This document shows, in pieces, positions 16,547-24,698 of a stretch of DNA of 64,000 nt. Where the stretch lies: the NCBI GenBank assembly GCA_023265025.1, contig JAHFUP010000007.1, positions 46,858 through 110,857 on the forward strand, written 5' to 3'. Position 1 is the first letter of the stretch. Every line of letters begins with the position of its first letter. Position numbers and translations under genes: made by a program. The notes beneath the pieces were generated by a model. The model did not search any database and was not told the DNA's origin. It saw only the letters and a program-made list of their open reading frames with translations. The stretch is from Acidimicrobiia bacterium. Lineage in GTDB: Bacteria > Actinomycetota > Acidimicrobiia > Acidimicrobiales > AC-14.

Positions 16547-17811
16547 TCCACCCTCTGCCCCGCTACGTCCTGCCGGACACGGCGGCGGTGGGCCGCGACG
16601 GGCGCCTGACGGTCGGGGGCGTCGACCTGCTGGATCTGGCCGAGGAGCACGGCACGCCGGTGTTCGTCTACGACGAGGCCCACCTGCGGGCCCGATGCCG
16701 GGAGGCGGTGGCCTCGTTCGGCGACGGCGTGGCGTACGGGTCCAAGGCGTTCCTGTGCCTGGCCATGGCCCGGCTGGTGCACGAGGAGGGGATGCGGGTC
16801 GACGTGGCCACCGGCGGCGAGCTGCACGTGGCGCTGGCCGCCGGCGTGCCGCCGGAGCGGCTCGTGCTCCACGGCAACAACAAGTCGCTGGACGAGCTGC
16901 GCCGGGCCCACCAGCTCGGCGTTCGGGTGGTGGTCGACTCCTTCGACGAGCTGGCCCGGCTGGAGCGGCTTCACGAGGAGGATGGGCAGCCGACCAAGGT
17001 CATGGTGCGCGTCACGCCGGGCGTCGAGGCGCACACGCACGAGTACGTGATGACGGGCCAGACCGACTCGAAGTTCGGCCTCGGCGTTGCCTCTGGTGAT
17101 GCGGCGCGGGCGGTCGAGCACGCCCAGATCCACCCGGCCCTCGACCTGGTCGGAGTCCACGCCCACATCGGCAGCCAGATCTTCCTGCTGCGGTCGTTCG
17201 AGAAGGCGGTCGAGATCCTCGCCGGCTTCGTCGAGCCGCTGGATGTCGAGGAGCTGTGCCTGGGCGGCGGGCTGGGCGTGCCCTACGTCGAGGGCGAGGA
17301 GGCGCCGTCGATCACCGAGTGGGCCGCCGTACTCCATGCCGCGTGCGCCGGCGCCGGCATCACGGCCCGGGTCACGGTCGAGCCGGGCCGGGCCATCGCC
17401 GCCGCCGCCGGCCTCACCCTGTACCGGGTGGGCACCATCAAGGACATCCCGGGCGTACGGACCTACGTCTCCGTCGACGGCGGCATGTCGGACAACCCCC
17501 GGCCCGTGCTCTACGGCAGCGGCTACGAGACGTTCCTGCCCCGCGCCACGCTGGCCGAGCGGCCCCGGACCGTCACCGTGGTCGGGAAGCACTGCGAGTC
17601 GGGCGACATCGTCGTGCGCGATGCTCACGTGCCCGCCGACCTCGCCGTCGGCGACGTCCTCTGCACCCCGGTCACCGGCGCCTACGGACACTCCATGGCG
17701 TCGAACTACAACAAGGTGCCCCGCCCGCCGGTGGTGTTCGTCGCCGGTGGCGAGGCCAGGGTGGTCGTCCGGCGGGAGACGTTCGACGACCTCCTGCGCC
17801 TCGACGCCTGA
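16543..17811 (+). CDS. lysA: Diaminopimelate decarboxylase
   Basis: The 422-residue PLP enzyme makes L-lysine from meso-diaminopimelate. Visible are the PLP lysine in AYGSKAF, HAHIGSQI, the phosphate-binding GGGLGVPY, EPGRAI, CESGD and the C-terminal TGAYGHSMASNYN. GTG 16543 is coupled to the argS stop. An argS-lysA-hom-thrC order is common in actinobacteria; here a Fic gene on the other strand interrupts it. Confidence 0.93.
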   Translation: MIHPLPRYVLPDTAAVGRDGRLTVGGVDLLDLAEEHGTPVFVYDEAHLRARCREAVASFGDGVAYGSKAFLCLAMARLVHEEGMRVDVATGGELHVALAAGVPPERLVLHGNNKSLDELRRAHQLGVRVVVDSFDELARLERLHEEDGQPTKVMVRVTPGVEAHTHEYVMTGQTDSKFGLGVASGDAARAVEHAQIHPALDLVGVHAHIGSQIFLLRSFEKAVEILAGFVEPLDVEELCLGGGLGVPYVEGEEAPSITEWAAVLHAACAGAGITARVTVEPGRAIAAAAGLTLYRVGTIKDIPGVRTYVSVDGGMSDNPRPVLYGSGYETFLPRATLAERPRTVTVVGKHCESGDIVVRDAHVPADLAVGDVLCTPVTGAYGHSMASNYNKVPRPPVVFVAGGEARVVVRRETFDDLLRLDA

Positions 17812-17813
17812 CC

Positions 17814-17857
17814 GTTTGGTCAATCGGGGGTCGAATATGGCCGCGGATTGACCAAAC
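17814..17857. terminator. Inverted repeat between convergent lysA and fic genes
   Basis: GTTTGGTCAAT (17814-17824) and ATTGACCAAAC (17847-17857) are exact inverted copies with 22 nt between. The element lies just past the lysA stop and 15 bp before the end of the convergent Fic gene, so a bidirectional terminator is the simplest reading, although there is no T-run. Confidence 0.45.
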
Positions 17858-17871
17858 CGGTGTTGGGGGCG

Positions 17872-19254
17872 CTACTGCTCGGTTTGGTCGGCAAGCTCGG
17901 CAAGGGCAAGCCGTATGAGGCGCTCTGCCCAAATGCCAATCCGGCGCTGGGCCGCCGGGGTGATGAGTGGGTGCACGTCCTGGATACGGAGGTCGATGCT
18001 CTCGGTGTAGCGACTGGCGTCCAGTCGAAACGCAAAAGTGGGCTCTGGCTCGTCAGATATCAACACATCGAGCGCGGTCTTCACACTGCCGGATCCGTTC
18101 TCAGCAGACCGCGCCAGGGAAAACGTCACCGCCCGTGGGCTTCTGACGAGCCGAAATCCTGACGGTAACTGGGATCGGTTGGCGCGATGAAGGAAGACTC
18201 GCCGGGCGATATCTGGCGGCAGTGATGCGTCGTCGAGCGCCCGTTCCGTTGCCGCGCGTATCCCCACCAAGAGGCGCTCGAAAAGAACTCTCTCACGATC
18301 ACCTTCGGGGTTTCCCAGCCGGTCCAGTGATGCGTCGAGCTCTGGGGCACCCGCGGTCGCAAGCCGCTCCGCCAGCTCGAGCTGCAGGTCGACCGCCCGG
18401 TCAAGGACGAAGTCGACGAACCGTTGAGGATCGCCGCCGTCGGTTGACGCCAAGGCGTCCAGGTAGGTGCCCTTCTGGTCGGCCCAGACCACCAGTGGCA
18501 GGGAGGTCGCCCGAAGGAGGAACACAGATGCGAGAACCCGAGCGGTTCGGCCGTTCCCGTCGGCGAACGGGTGGATGGCGGCCAACGCGTAGTGCGCGTA
18601 GGCCGCCTGGACCACGGGATGAGCCACCACGAATGCCTCTGAACGAAGCTCCTCGACGAGGCGATGCATCTCCTCGGGTGTGGCCTCTACCGGAGCGAAG
18701 GCGTGAACGCTGCCGTCGGCCTTCACGACGTGGTTCGGGTGTCGCTTGTACGTGCCCTTGCGCAGCTCGTGTAGCTGCGGACCCTGCGGCGTACGCACTG
18801 CGTAGGTGTCCTGCTCCGCACACACTACTTCGTGGAGGCGCCGAATCCAGGCCTCGCTGATCGGCGTCAATGTTGTCGCCGCGTCGAGCGCAAGGTCGTA
18901 GGCCCGGCGCTGAGCCATGACGAGACTCGCGACCTCCGGGCCCTTTTCCTGGGTGATCTCCGCTTCCCAGGCCGCGGCCATGGCTGCGACCGACACCGTG
19001 AAGCCGCGGTCGGTGTCGTACAGCCCCTCAATGGCGCCGGTGTCGACGGCGGCAGTGCGCATCGCCTGCTCGATCATCTCGTCGAGCGCGCCCGCCGGCG
19101 CCGTGGCGTTGCGCTCGGCAAGGAGCGCCAGCGTCTCGCTCCACAGGCCAGCGGGGATGACGGCATCGGCCCACCCGGCGAAGGTCGGTACTCCCTTGTA
19201 CTGGGCGTCGATTCGGCGGACCTCGGCAGCTGTCAGCACGCTGGGAGTGGTCAC
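17872..19254 (-). CDS. Fic-domain protein (class II, probable AMPylator)
   Basis: The 460-residue protein carries the canonical Fic motif HPFADGNGRTAR (228-239), whose His and Gly-Asn-Gly-Arg transfer AMP or a related group to a hydroxyl on a target protein. An inhibitory motif, T72-G-A-I-E76-G77, lies N-terminal to the core, as in self-inhibited class II Fic proteins. The C-terminal ~180 residues form an extra domain of unknown role. It is a lone minus-strand gene between lysA and hom, suggesting later insertion. GTG 19254 is the likely start; the open frame upstream overlaps hom. Confidence 0.85.
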   Translation of the reverse strand: MTTPSVLTAAEVRRIDAQYKGVPTFAGWADAVIPAGLWSETLALLAERNATAPAGALDEMIEQAMRTAAVDTGAIEGLYDTDRGFTVSVAAMAAAWEAEITQEKGPEVASLVMAQRRAYDLALDAATTLTPISEAWIRRLHEVVCAEQDTYAVRTPQGPQLHELRKGTYKRHPNHVVKADGSVHAFAPVEATPEEMHRLVEELRSEAFVVAHPVVQAAYAHYALAAIHPFADGNGRTARVLASVFLLRATSLPLVVWADQKGTYLDALASTDGGDPQRFVDFVLDRAVDLQLELAERLATAGAPELDASLDRLGNPEGDRERVLFERLLVGIRAATERALDDASLPPDIARRVFLHRANRSQLPSGFRLVRSPRAVTFSLARSAENGSGSVKTALDVLISDEPEPTFAFRLDASRYTESIDLRIQDVHPLITPAAQRRIGIWAERLIRLALAELADQTEQ

Positions 19255-19296
19255 AACTCGATTCTCCCGCAGACCGCCCGCTGTAGCGTGGACGGG

Positions 19297-20580
19297 ATGG
19301 ACGGGAACTCGACCGTGCGCGTCGGCGTGCTGGGGTACGGCAACGTCGGGGCGGCCGTCGTCGCCCTCATCGGGGAGAACGGGGACACGATCGCCGCCCG
19401 TACCGGGCTCCGCCTTGAGGTGGCTCGGGTGGCCGTGCGTGACCTGTCGAAAGCCCGCACCGGGTTCAGCGGGTTCACCGACGACGCCGCGTCCGTCGTC
19501 ACCGACCCGGACGTCGACCTGGTGGTGGAGGTCATCGGCGGGATCGACCCTGCCAAGTCGCTCGTGCTGGCCGCGCTGGAGGCGGGCAAGCCGGTCGTCA
19601 CCGCCAACAAGGAGCTCATGGCCGCCTACGGCGCCGAGCTGTTCGACGCCGCGGCCAAGGCCGGCGTCGACCTGCTCTTCGAGGCGGCCGTCGCCGGCGC
19701 CATCCCGCTCATCCGGCCGCTCCGGGAGTCGCTGGCCGGCGACCGCATCACCCGGGTGCTGGGCATCGTCAACGGGACGACGAACTTCATCCTCACCCGC
19801 ATGACGGAGTCGGGCCAGACATTCGCCGAGGCCCTCGCCGAGGCCCAATCACTGGGCTACGCCGAGCGCGACCCCACCGCCGACGTGGAAGGGCACGACG
19901 CGGCGGCCAAGGCGTCGATCATCGCCAGCCTGGCGTTCGGGGTGCGCGTCGTTGCGTCGGACGTGTACCGCGAGGGCATCACCGGCGTGTCCGCCGACGA
20001 CATCCGCATGGCCGGCCGGCTGGGCTACGTGGTCAAGCTGCTCGCCGTGATCGACGCCGTGAACGGCGAGGTGGCGGTCCGTGTGCACCCGACCATGGTG
20101 CCGGCGGCCCACCCGCTGGCGTCGGTGCGGGAGGCGTTCAACGCCGTCTTCGTCGAGGGCGCCGCCGCCGGCGAGCTAATGTTCTACGGGCGGGGTGCCG
20201 GCGGGCGGCCCACGGCCAGCGCCGCCCTCGGCGACGTGATCGACGCCGCCGCAAACCTCCGCCAGGGGACCTCGGCCGGCGTGCCGGGCCTGGCCTCGGC
20301 CCGCATCCGCCCGATGGACGAGGTCCGTTCGCAGTACTACCTGTCCCTCGACGTGGCCGACCTCCCCGGTGTGCTGGAGCAGGTCGCCGCCGCCTTCGCC
20401 CGCCACCTGGTGTCGATCGTCCAGGTCCTGCAGGTGGGCATGGGCCAGGAGGCACGGCTGGTGCTGGTCACCCACACCGCCTACGAGCGGGACATGCAGG
20501 CCACCGTCGCCGAGCTCCGGGACCTCGACCACGTCGACCGGGTCGGCACGCTCCTGCGGGTGATCGGCGGCGAGCAATGA
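19297..20580 (+). CDS. hom: Homoserine dehydrogenase
   Basis: 427 residues: NAD(P)-binding [13 protein letters not shown] at the start, TANKELMA, the catalytic-domain signature [21 protein letters not shown], and a C-terminal ACT domain (about 350-425) that normally senses threonine. It reduces aspartate semialdehyde to homoserine. ATG 19297 or the GTG three codons earlier is the start. A mini-ORF joins it to thrC. Confidence 0.93.
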   Translation: MDGNSTVRVGVLGYGNVGAAVVALIGENGDTIAARTGLRLEVARVAVRDLSKARTGFSGFTDDAASVVTDPDVDLVVEVIGGIDPAKSLVLAALEAGKPVVTANKELMAAYGAELFDAAAKAGVDLLFEAAVAGAIPLIRPLRESLAGDRITRVLGIVNGTTNFILTRMTESGQTFAEALAEAQSLGYAERDPTADVEGHDAAAKASIIASLAFGVRVVASDVYREGITGVSADDIRMAGRLGYVVKLLAVIDAVNGEVAVRVHPTMVPAAHPLASVREAFNAVFVEGAAAGELMFYGRGAGGRPTASAALGDVIDAAANLRQGTSAGVPGLASARIRPMDEVRSQYYLSLDVADLPGVLEQVAAAFARHLVSIVQVLQVGMGQEARLVLVTHTAYERDMQATVAELRDLDHVDRVGTLLRVIGGEQ

Positions 20581-20657
20581 GCGAGCCGGAGGCGAGCGAA
20601 TCAATGAGCACAGCGCCCCGGTCAGCGGGGCGCCCGCCGAAGGCGGGAGCCCGATGA
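20577..20657 (+). CDS. 26-codon relay mini-ORF between hom and thrC
   Basis: ATG 20577 overlaps the hom stop and the frame ends at TGA 20655-20657, overlapping the thrC ATG (ATGA at both ends). The peptide starts MSEPEASES and ends RPPKAGAR, resembling the ends of the two 23-codon frames in general character (Pro-Lys/Glu-Gly, final Arg). A double hairpin with the thrC ribosome site lies inside. Translation would keep hom and thrC output linked. Confidence 0.5.
   Translation: MSEPEASESMSTAPRSAGRPPKAGAR
20613..20647 (+). promoter_or_regulatory. Double hairpin ahead of thrC
   Basis: GCGCCCCG, loop GTCAG, CGGGGCGC (20613-20633) is followed at once by CCGCC, loop GAA, GGCGG (20634-20646). The second stem hides AAGGCGGG, the only likely ribosome site of thrC. 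Stem and loop sizes of the first hairpin (8-5-8) equal those at 7883 and 47459. Confidence 0.5.
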
Positions 20658-21703
20658 CGCGACCGGGCTGGCGGGGGCTGATCGAGGAGTACCGCGAGTT
20701 TCTGCCGGTCGACGTCAACACGCCGGTGGTGACGCTGCTCGAAGGGGCGACGCCTCTGGTCCACGCCCCCCGGCTGTCGGAGTGGGTTGGTGCCGACGTC
20801 TGGCTGAAGGTCGAGGGGGCCAACCCCACGGGGTCGTTCAAAGACCGCGGCATGACACTCGCCATCTCCAAAGCGGTGGAGGAGGGGGCCAAGGCCGTCG
20901 TCTGCGCCTCGACCGGCAACACGTCGGCGTCGGCGGCGGCCTACTCCACGAGGGCCGGCTTGAGGTGCGTGGTGCTGATCCCAGAGGGCTACATCGCCCT
21001 GGGCAAGCTGGCCCAGGCCTTGGTGCACGGGGCCCGGGTGCTGCAGATCCGGGGCAACTTCGACAACGCCCTCGACCTCGTCCGCGAGCTGGGGGACCGT
21101 GAGCCGGTGACGATCGTCAACTCGGTCAACCCGTACCGCATCCAGGGCCAGCAGACAGGAGCGTTCGAGGTGGTCGACGTGCTGGGCGACGCCCCCGACG
21201 TCCACTGCATCCCCGTCGGCAACGCCGGCAACATCACCGCCTACTGGATGGGCTACCGGCGCTTCCAGGACGCCGGCCGGTCGACGAAGCTGCCGGCCAT
21301 GCTCGGCTTCCAGGCCGAGGGGGCGGCGCCGATCGTCCTGGGCCACCCCGTCGAGGACCCCGACACCATCGCCACCGCCATCCGCATCGGGAACCCGGCG
21401 TCCTGGCGGGGCGCCGTCTCCGCGGCGTCGGAGTCGGGCGGCGGCATCCACGCCGTCTCCGACGCCGAGATCCTGGCCGCCTACCGGCTCCTCGCCGGCA
21501 CCGAGGCCGTCTTCTGCGAGCCGGCGTCGGCCGCCTCGGTCGCCGGCCTGCTCAAGGTCGGCGTGCCCGAGGGCACCCGCACCGTCGTCTGCACCCTCAC
21601 CGGCCACGGCCTCAAGGACCCCGACCGGGCCATCGCCGAGATCGCCGTCCCGTCGCCGGTCGACGCCGACATCGGCGCCGTCCGAGCGGAGTTGGGGCTG
21701 TGA
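20654..21703 (+). CDS. thrC: Threonine synthase
   Basis: The 349-residue PLP enzyme turns O-phosphohomoserine into threonine. The PLP lysine is in [22 protein letters not shown] and [14 protein letters not shown] are further family signatures, and the length is typical of the short actinobacterial form. Its substrate requires homoserine kinase, yet no thrB is in the cluster; the apgM-like gene downstream is the candidate. Mini-ORFs flank it on both sides. Confidence 0.93.
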   Translation: MTRPGWRGLIEEYREFLPVDVNTPVVTLLEGATPLVHAPRLSEWVGADVWLKVEGANPTGSFKDRGMTLAISKAVEEGAKAVVCASTGNTSASAAAYSTRAGLRCVVLIPEGYIALGKLAQALVHGARVLQIRGNFDNALDLVRELGDREPVTIVNSVNPYRIQGQQTGAFEVVDVLGDAPDVHCIPVGNAGNITAYWMGYRRFQDAGRSTKLPAMLGFQAEGAAPIVLGHPVEDPDTIATAIRIGNPASWRGAVSAASESGGGIHAVSDAEILAAYRLLAGTEAVFCEPASAASVAGLLKVGVPEGTRTVVCTLTGHGLKDPDRAIAEIAVPSPVDADIGAVRAELGL

Positions 21704-21765
21704 CCCGCTCGATCTGGCTGCAGCTACGTGCCTATAGGCACGTCAGTGCAGCCAAATCGGCGTGA
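21700..21765 (+). CDS. 21-codon relay mini-ORF between thrC and the apgM-like gene
   Basis: GTG 21700 overlaps the thrC stop (GTGA) and the frame ends at TGA 21763-21765, overlapping the next GTG (GTGA). The peptide begins [12 protein letters not shown]. The whole frame is occupied by a long hairpin, and no separate ribosome site is visible for the downstream gene, so re-initiation from this frame may be its main route to translation. Confidence 0.5.
   Translation: MTRSIWLQLRAYRHVSAAKSA
21710..21759 (+). promoter_or_regulatory. 50-nt hairpin ending 2 nt before a GTG start
   Basis: Outer arms CGAT/ATCG and TGGCTGCA/TGCAGCCA enclose an 18-bp perfect palindrome, ACGTGCCTATAGGCACGT (21726-21743), across a symmetric 3x3 internal loop. 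It ends at 21759 and the next gene starts at 21762, with no Shine-Dalgarno between. It could block or recruit ribosomes, or bind a dimeric protein as DNA. Confidence 0.55.
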
Positions 21766-22931
21766 AGTACAAGTACGTCGTCTGCGTGCCGGACGGGGCC
21801 GCGGACGAGCCCCTCGAGGAGCTCGGGGGGCGGACGCCCCTGGAGGCGGCCCACCTGCCGACGTTCGCCGCCCTGGCCCGCCGGGCCGAGGTGGGCCGGG
21901 CGGCCACCATCCCAGAGGGGTTCCCGCCGGGTAGCGACGTCGGGAACATGTCGATCCTGGGCTACGACCCGGCGATTTACCACACCGGTCGGGCGCCGAT
22001 TGAGGCCGCGGCCATGGGCCTCCAGCTGGACGACGACCAGGTCGCGTACCGCTGCAACCTCGTGACCGTCGGCGCGGGCGGCACCATGGACGACTTCGCC
22101 GGCGGCCATCCGTCCACCGAGGCGGCACGACCCGTGCTGGAGGCGCTCCAGCAGGAGTTGGGCGGCGCCGGCGTCGAGTTCCACGCCGGCGTGCAGTACC
22201 GCCACATCCTCGTGACACCGGCCGACTGGGCCGGCGCCGACTGCACGCCGCCCCACGACCTCACGGGCAAGCCGGCGGTGTGGCCGACGGGGCCGGCGGC
22301 GCCGAAGCTGCGGGAGCTCATGGACGCGTCCCGGGAGGTCCTGGTCCGGTTCGCCGACACAGTCGCCGCCAACTCCATCTGGCTCTGGGGCCAGGGCCGC
22401 CGGCCCCGCCTGCCCTCGTTCAAGGACACCTACGGCCTGCAGGCCGGGATGGTCAGTGCCGTCGACCTGGTCCGCGGCCTGGGCGCCCTCACCGGGATCC
22501 GCCGGGCTGACGTCGCCGGCATCACCGGCTGGTACGACACCGACTACGAGGCCAAGCGCGACGCCTGCCTGAAGAGCCTGGCCGACGGCGACGATCTGTT
22601 CCTCATCCACGTCGAGGCCAGCGACGAGGCGGGCCACGCCGGCAACGTGGCGGAGAAGGTCAAGGCCCTGGAGAACTGGGACCGGCGGATCCTGCGGCCC
22701 CTGGTCGACGCCCTCGACATGGACGACTTCCGCCCGTGGCGCCTGCTCCTTCTGCCCGACCACGCCACGCCGCTGGCCCTGCGTACGCACACGTCCGACT
22801 CGGTGCCCTACATGCTCGTCGACTCCGAAGTCGACGGCGCCGGCGGCGTGTACACCGAGGCCGCCACCGCACAGTGCGCGCCGGTCCCGGGGCACACCCT
22901 CATGAACCACCTCGTCACCCAGGGGCCCTAG
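21762..22931 (+). CDS. ApgM-like phosphoglycerate mutase family protein; proposed homoserine kinase
   Basis: The 389-residue protein belongs to the archaeal-type cofactor-independent phosphoglycerate mutase family of the alkaline phosphatase superfamily. Metal and phosphate residues are present: D11 in VPDGAAD, S58 in GSDVGNMSILGYDP, HVEASDEAGH and LLPDHATP. A branch of this family that sits beside hom and thrC has been proposed to be a homoserine kinase, and this one is exactly there with no thrB nearby. The alternative is true mutase activity, interconverting 3- and 2-phosphoglycerate and feeding the next gene's pathway. Confidence 0.82.
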   Translation: MKYKYVVCVPDGAADEPLEELGGRTPLEAAHLPTFAALARRAEVGRAATIPEGFPPGSDVGNMSILGYDPAIYHTGRAPIEAAAMGLQLDDDQVAYRCNLVTVGAGGTMDDFAGGHPSTEAARPVLEALQQELGGAGVEFHAGVQYRHILVTPADWAGADCTPPHDLTGKPAVWPTGPAAPKLRELMDASREVLVRFADTVAANSIWLWGQGRRPRLPSFKDTYGLQAGMVSAVDLVRGLGALTGIRRADVAGITGWYDTDYEAKRDACLKSLADGDDLFLIHVEASDEAGHAGNVAEKVKALENWDRRILRPLVDALDMDDFRPWRLLLLPDHATPLALRTHTSDSVPYMLVDSEVDGAGGVYTEAATAQCAPVPGHTLMNHLVTQGP

Positions 22932-22943
22932 ATCAGGGTCATC

Positions 22944-24263
22944 GTGCTCGTTGACGGCGAGCACTACCCACCGGTCGTGCGGGCTGCCGTCGAACGCCTG
23001 CCGGCGCTCGTGCCGGGCGCCGAGGTCGTCGGTGCCGTCCTTCTGGGCGGCGGCGAGAAGCTGGCCGGCCAGCTGGAGATCGGCCTGCCGGTGGTCGAGC
23101 GAGCCAACCCCCACGACGCCCTGGCCGCCGGCCTGGCCCGCTTCGAGCCCGAGCTGGTCTTCGACCTGTCCGACGAGCCGGTGATCGACGCCCGTGTCCG
23201 CCTGCGGCTGGCCACCCAGGCCCTCCTGGCCGCGGTGCCCTACCAGGGGGCCGACTTCCGGCTCGACCCCCCGCCCCGGCCCCCAGTCGCCACGAAGCCC
23301 ACCGTCGCGGTCATCGGCACCGGGAAGCGGACCGGCAAGACCGCCGCCTCGGCCCAGATGGCCCGGGCCCTGGCCGCCGCCGGCCGCCCGCCGGTCGTGG
23401 TGGCGATGGGCCGCGGCGGCCCCGCGGAGCCGGAGCTGATCGACCCCCACCGCTTTGACCTGTCTGCCGCCGGCCTGGTGGCCCTGGCTGCGTCGGGCCG
23501 TCACGCAGCCAGCGACCACCTGGAAGGCGCCCTCATGGCCGGCGTGGTCACCATCGGCACCCGCCGTTGTGGGGGTGGTCTGGCCGGCGCCCCGGTGGAC
23601 AGCACGTTCGCCGCCGGCGTGGAGCTGGCGAACGGGCGACCCGAGTCGCTGTTGGTTCTCGAGGGCAGCGGGGCGGCAGTGCCTCCGGTCCACGCCGACG
23701 CGACACTGTGCGTGGTGCCGGCGTCCGCCGATCCGGAGCTGGTGACCGGTTACCTCGGTGCCTACAAGCTTCTGCTTGCCGACCTGGTGGTCGTGACGAT
23801 GGCCGAGGCCGGGACGGCCGCCGGCGGCGTCGGGCCCGCCATCCGGCGCGTCGCCCCCGGCGTCGACCTCGTCGAGACGGTGCTGCGGCCGTTCCCGCTC
23901 GAGCCGGTCGCCGGCCGCAGCGTCTTCTACGTCACGACGGCCCCGCCGGCGGCCGGCGAGCACCTCGTCGGCCACCTCGAGGGGCGCCACGGCGCCAAGG
24001 TCATCGGCACGTCGCACAACCTGGCCCGTCGCTCGCAGCTGGCCGACGACCTCGGGCGAATGGAGGGCGCGGACATCCTGCTCGTCGAGCTGAAAGCGGC
24101 GGGAGTCGACATGGCCGCCCGGGCCGCGCTGGAGCGGGACATGGACGTGGTCTTCTGTGACAATCGCGTCGTCGGCGCGGCGGGTGCCGATCCGTCGTTC
24201 GACGAGCGTGCCCTCGCGTTGGCCGAGCTGGCGGTCGCCCGGTTCGACGCCGGCCGTCCGTAG
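22944..24263 (+). CDS. cpgS: Cyclic 2,3-diphosphoglycerate synthetase family protein
   Basis: The 439-residue protein has the arrangement of archaeal CPGS: an N-terminal domain (VDGEHYPPVV), a P-loop GTGKRTGKT (125-133), MGRGGPAEPELI and EGSGAAVPPVHAD. The known enzyme closes 2,3-diphosphoglycerate into the cyclic form using ATP. The partner enzyme, 2-phosphoglycerate kinase, is encoded at 28350. GTG 22944 cuts into the first beta strand; the preceding codons (ATC AGG GTC ATC, directly after the stop) would complete it, so a non-canonical ATC start is possible. Confidence 0.78.
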   Translation: MLVDGEHYPPVVRAAVERLPALVPGAEVVGAVLLGGGEKLAGQLEIGLPVVERANPHDALAAGLARFEPELVFDLSDEPVIDARVRLRLATQALLAAVPYQGADFRLDPPPRPPVATKPTVAVIGTGKRTGKTAASAQMARALAAAGRPPVVVAMGRGGPAEPELIDPHRFDLSAAGLVALAASGRHAASDHLEGALMAGVVTIGTRRCGGGLAGAPVDSTFAAGVELANGRPESLLVLEGSGAAVPPVHADATLCVVPASADPELVTGYLGAYKLLLADLVVVTMAEAGTAAGGVGPAIRRVAPGVDLVETVLRPFPLEPVAGRSVFYVTTAPPAAGEHLVGHLEGRHGAKVIGTSHNLARRSQLADDLGRMEGADILLVELKAAGVDMAARAALERDMDVVFCDNRVVGAAGADPSFDERALALAELAVARFDAGRP

Positions 24264-24289
24264 CGATCCGGGCTGTGCGAGGATCTGGC

Positions 24290-24655
24290 GTGGACGAGCC
24301 CGGGTCGCCGGCCCCGTGGCGGCGCGTGCGCCCCTGGCAGTGGGCCCTGATCGCGCTCACGGTGGTCGCAGTCGTGGGCGCGGCGTTTGTCTTCGTCGGT
24401 CGGGACGACGGCGGATCCGGCGCCGATACGGCGTGCCGTGCCGTGGTTCGTGCCGTTCGGGAATCGAGCGACGGATCGCTGTCCAAGGAGTCGGTGCTCG
24501 ACGTGGTCCGCAGGCAGGGCGCTGTCGCGCAGGCCGCCGCCGCGACGGATCCGGCGGCCGCGGCCATCGCCATGGCCATCGATGAGATGCGGGTGAACAT
24601 GGAAGCCGGTCGCCCGTGGCCGAGCGTGGTCGTGCTGTACGCGCGCTGCGGGTAG
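24290..24655 (+). CDS. Small single-pass membrane protein, unknown function
   Basis: About 121 residues: a short cytoplasmic start, one membrane segment (WALIALTVVAVVGAAFVFVG) and an external, Ala-rich helical domain with two Cys that could form a disulfide. No family is recognised. GTG 24290 is chosen because GCGAGG stands 7 nt upstream; GTG 24275 is an alternative. It follows cpgS by 26 bp. Confidence 0.6.
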   Translation: MDEPGSPAPWRRVRPWQWALIALTVVAVVGAAFVFVGRDDGGSGADTACRAVVRAVRESSDGSLSKESVLDVVRRQGAVAQAAAATDPAAAAIAMAIDEMRVNMEAGRPWPSVVVLYARCG

Positions 24656-24672
24656 GCCTGTCACGAAAGTTC

Positions 24673-24692
24673 AATAGGCCAAACGCCCTATT
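24673..24692. promoter_or_regulatory. Small inverted repeat before the secreted metalloprotease gene
   Basis: AATAGG (24673-24678) and CCTATT (24687-24692) are inverted copies 8 nt apart in an AT-richer stretch just before the start. It could be an operator; no further support. Confidence 0.3.
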
Positions 24693-24698
24693 AGGTGG

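Noticed and set aside
17872..19848. Longer Fic protein start inside hom
   Set aside because: The extra ~200 residues are the antisense of hom and low in complexity; the GTG at 19254 begins normal sequence.
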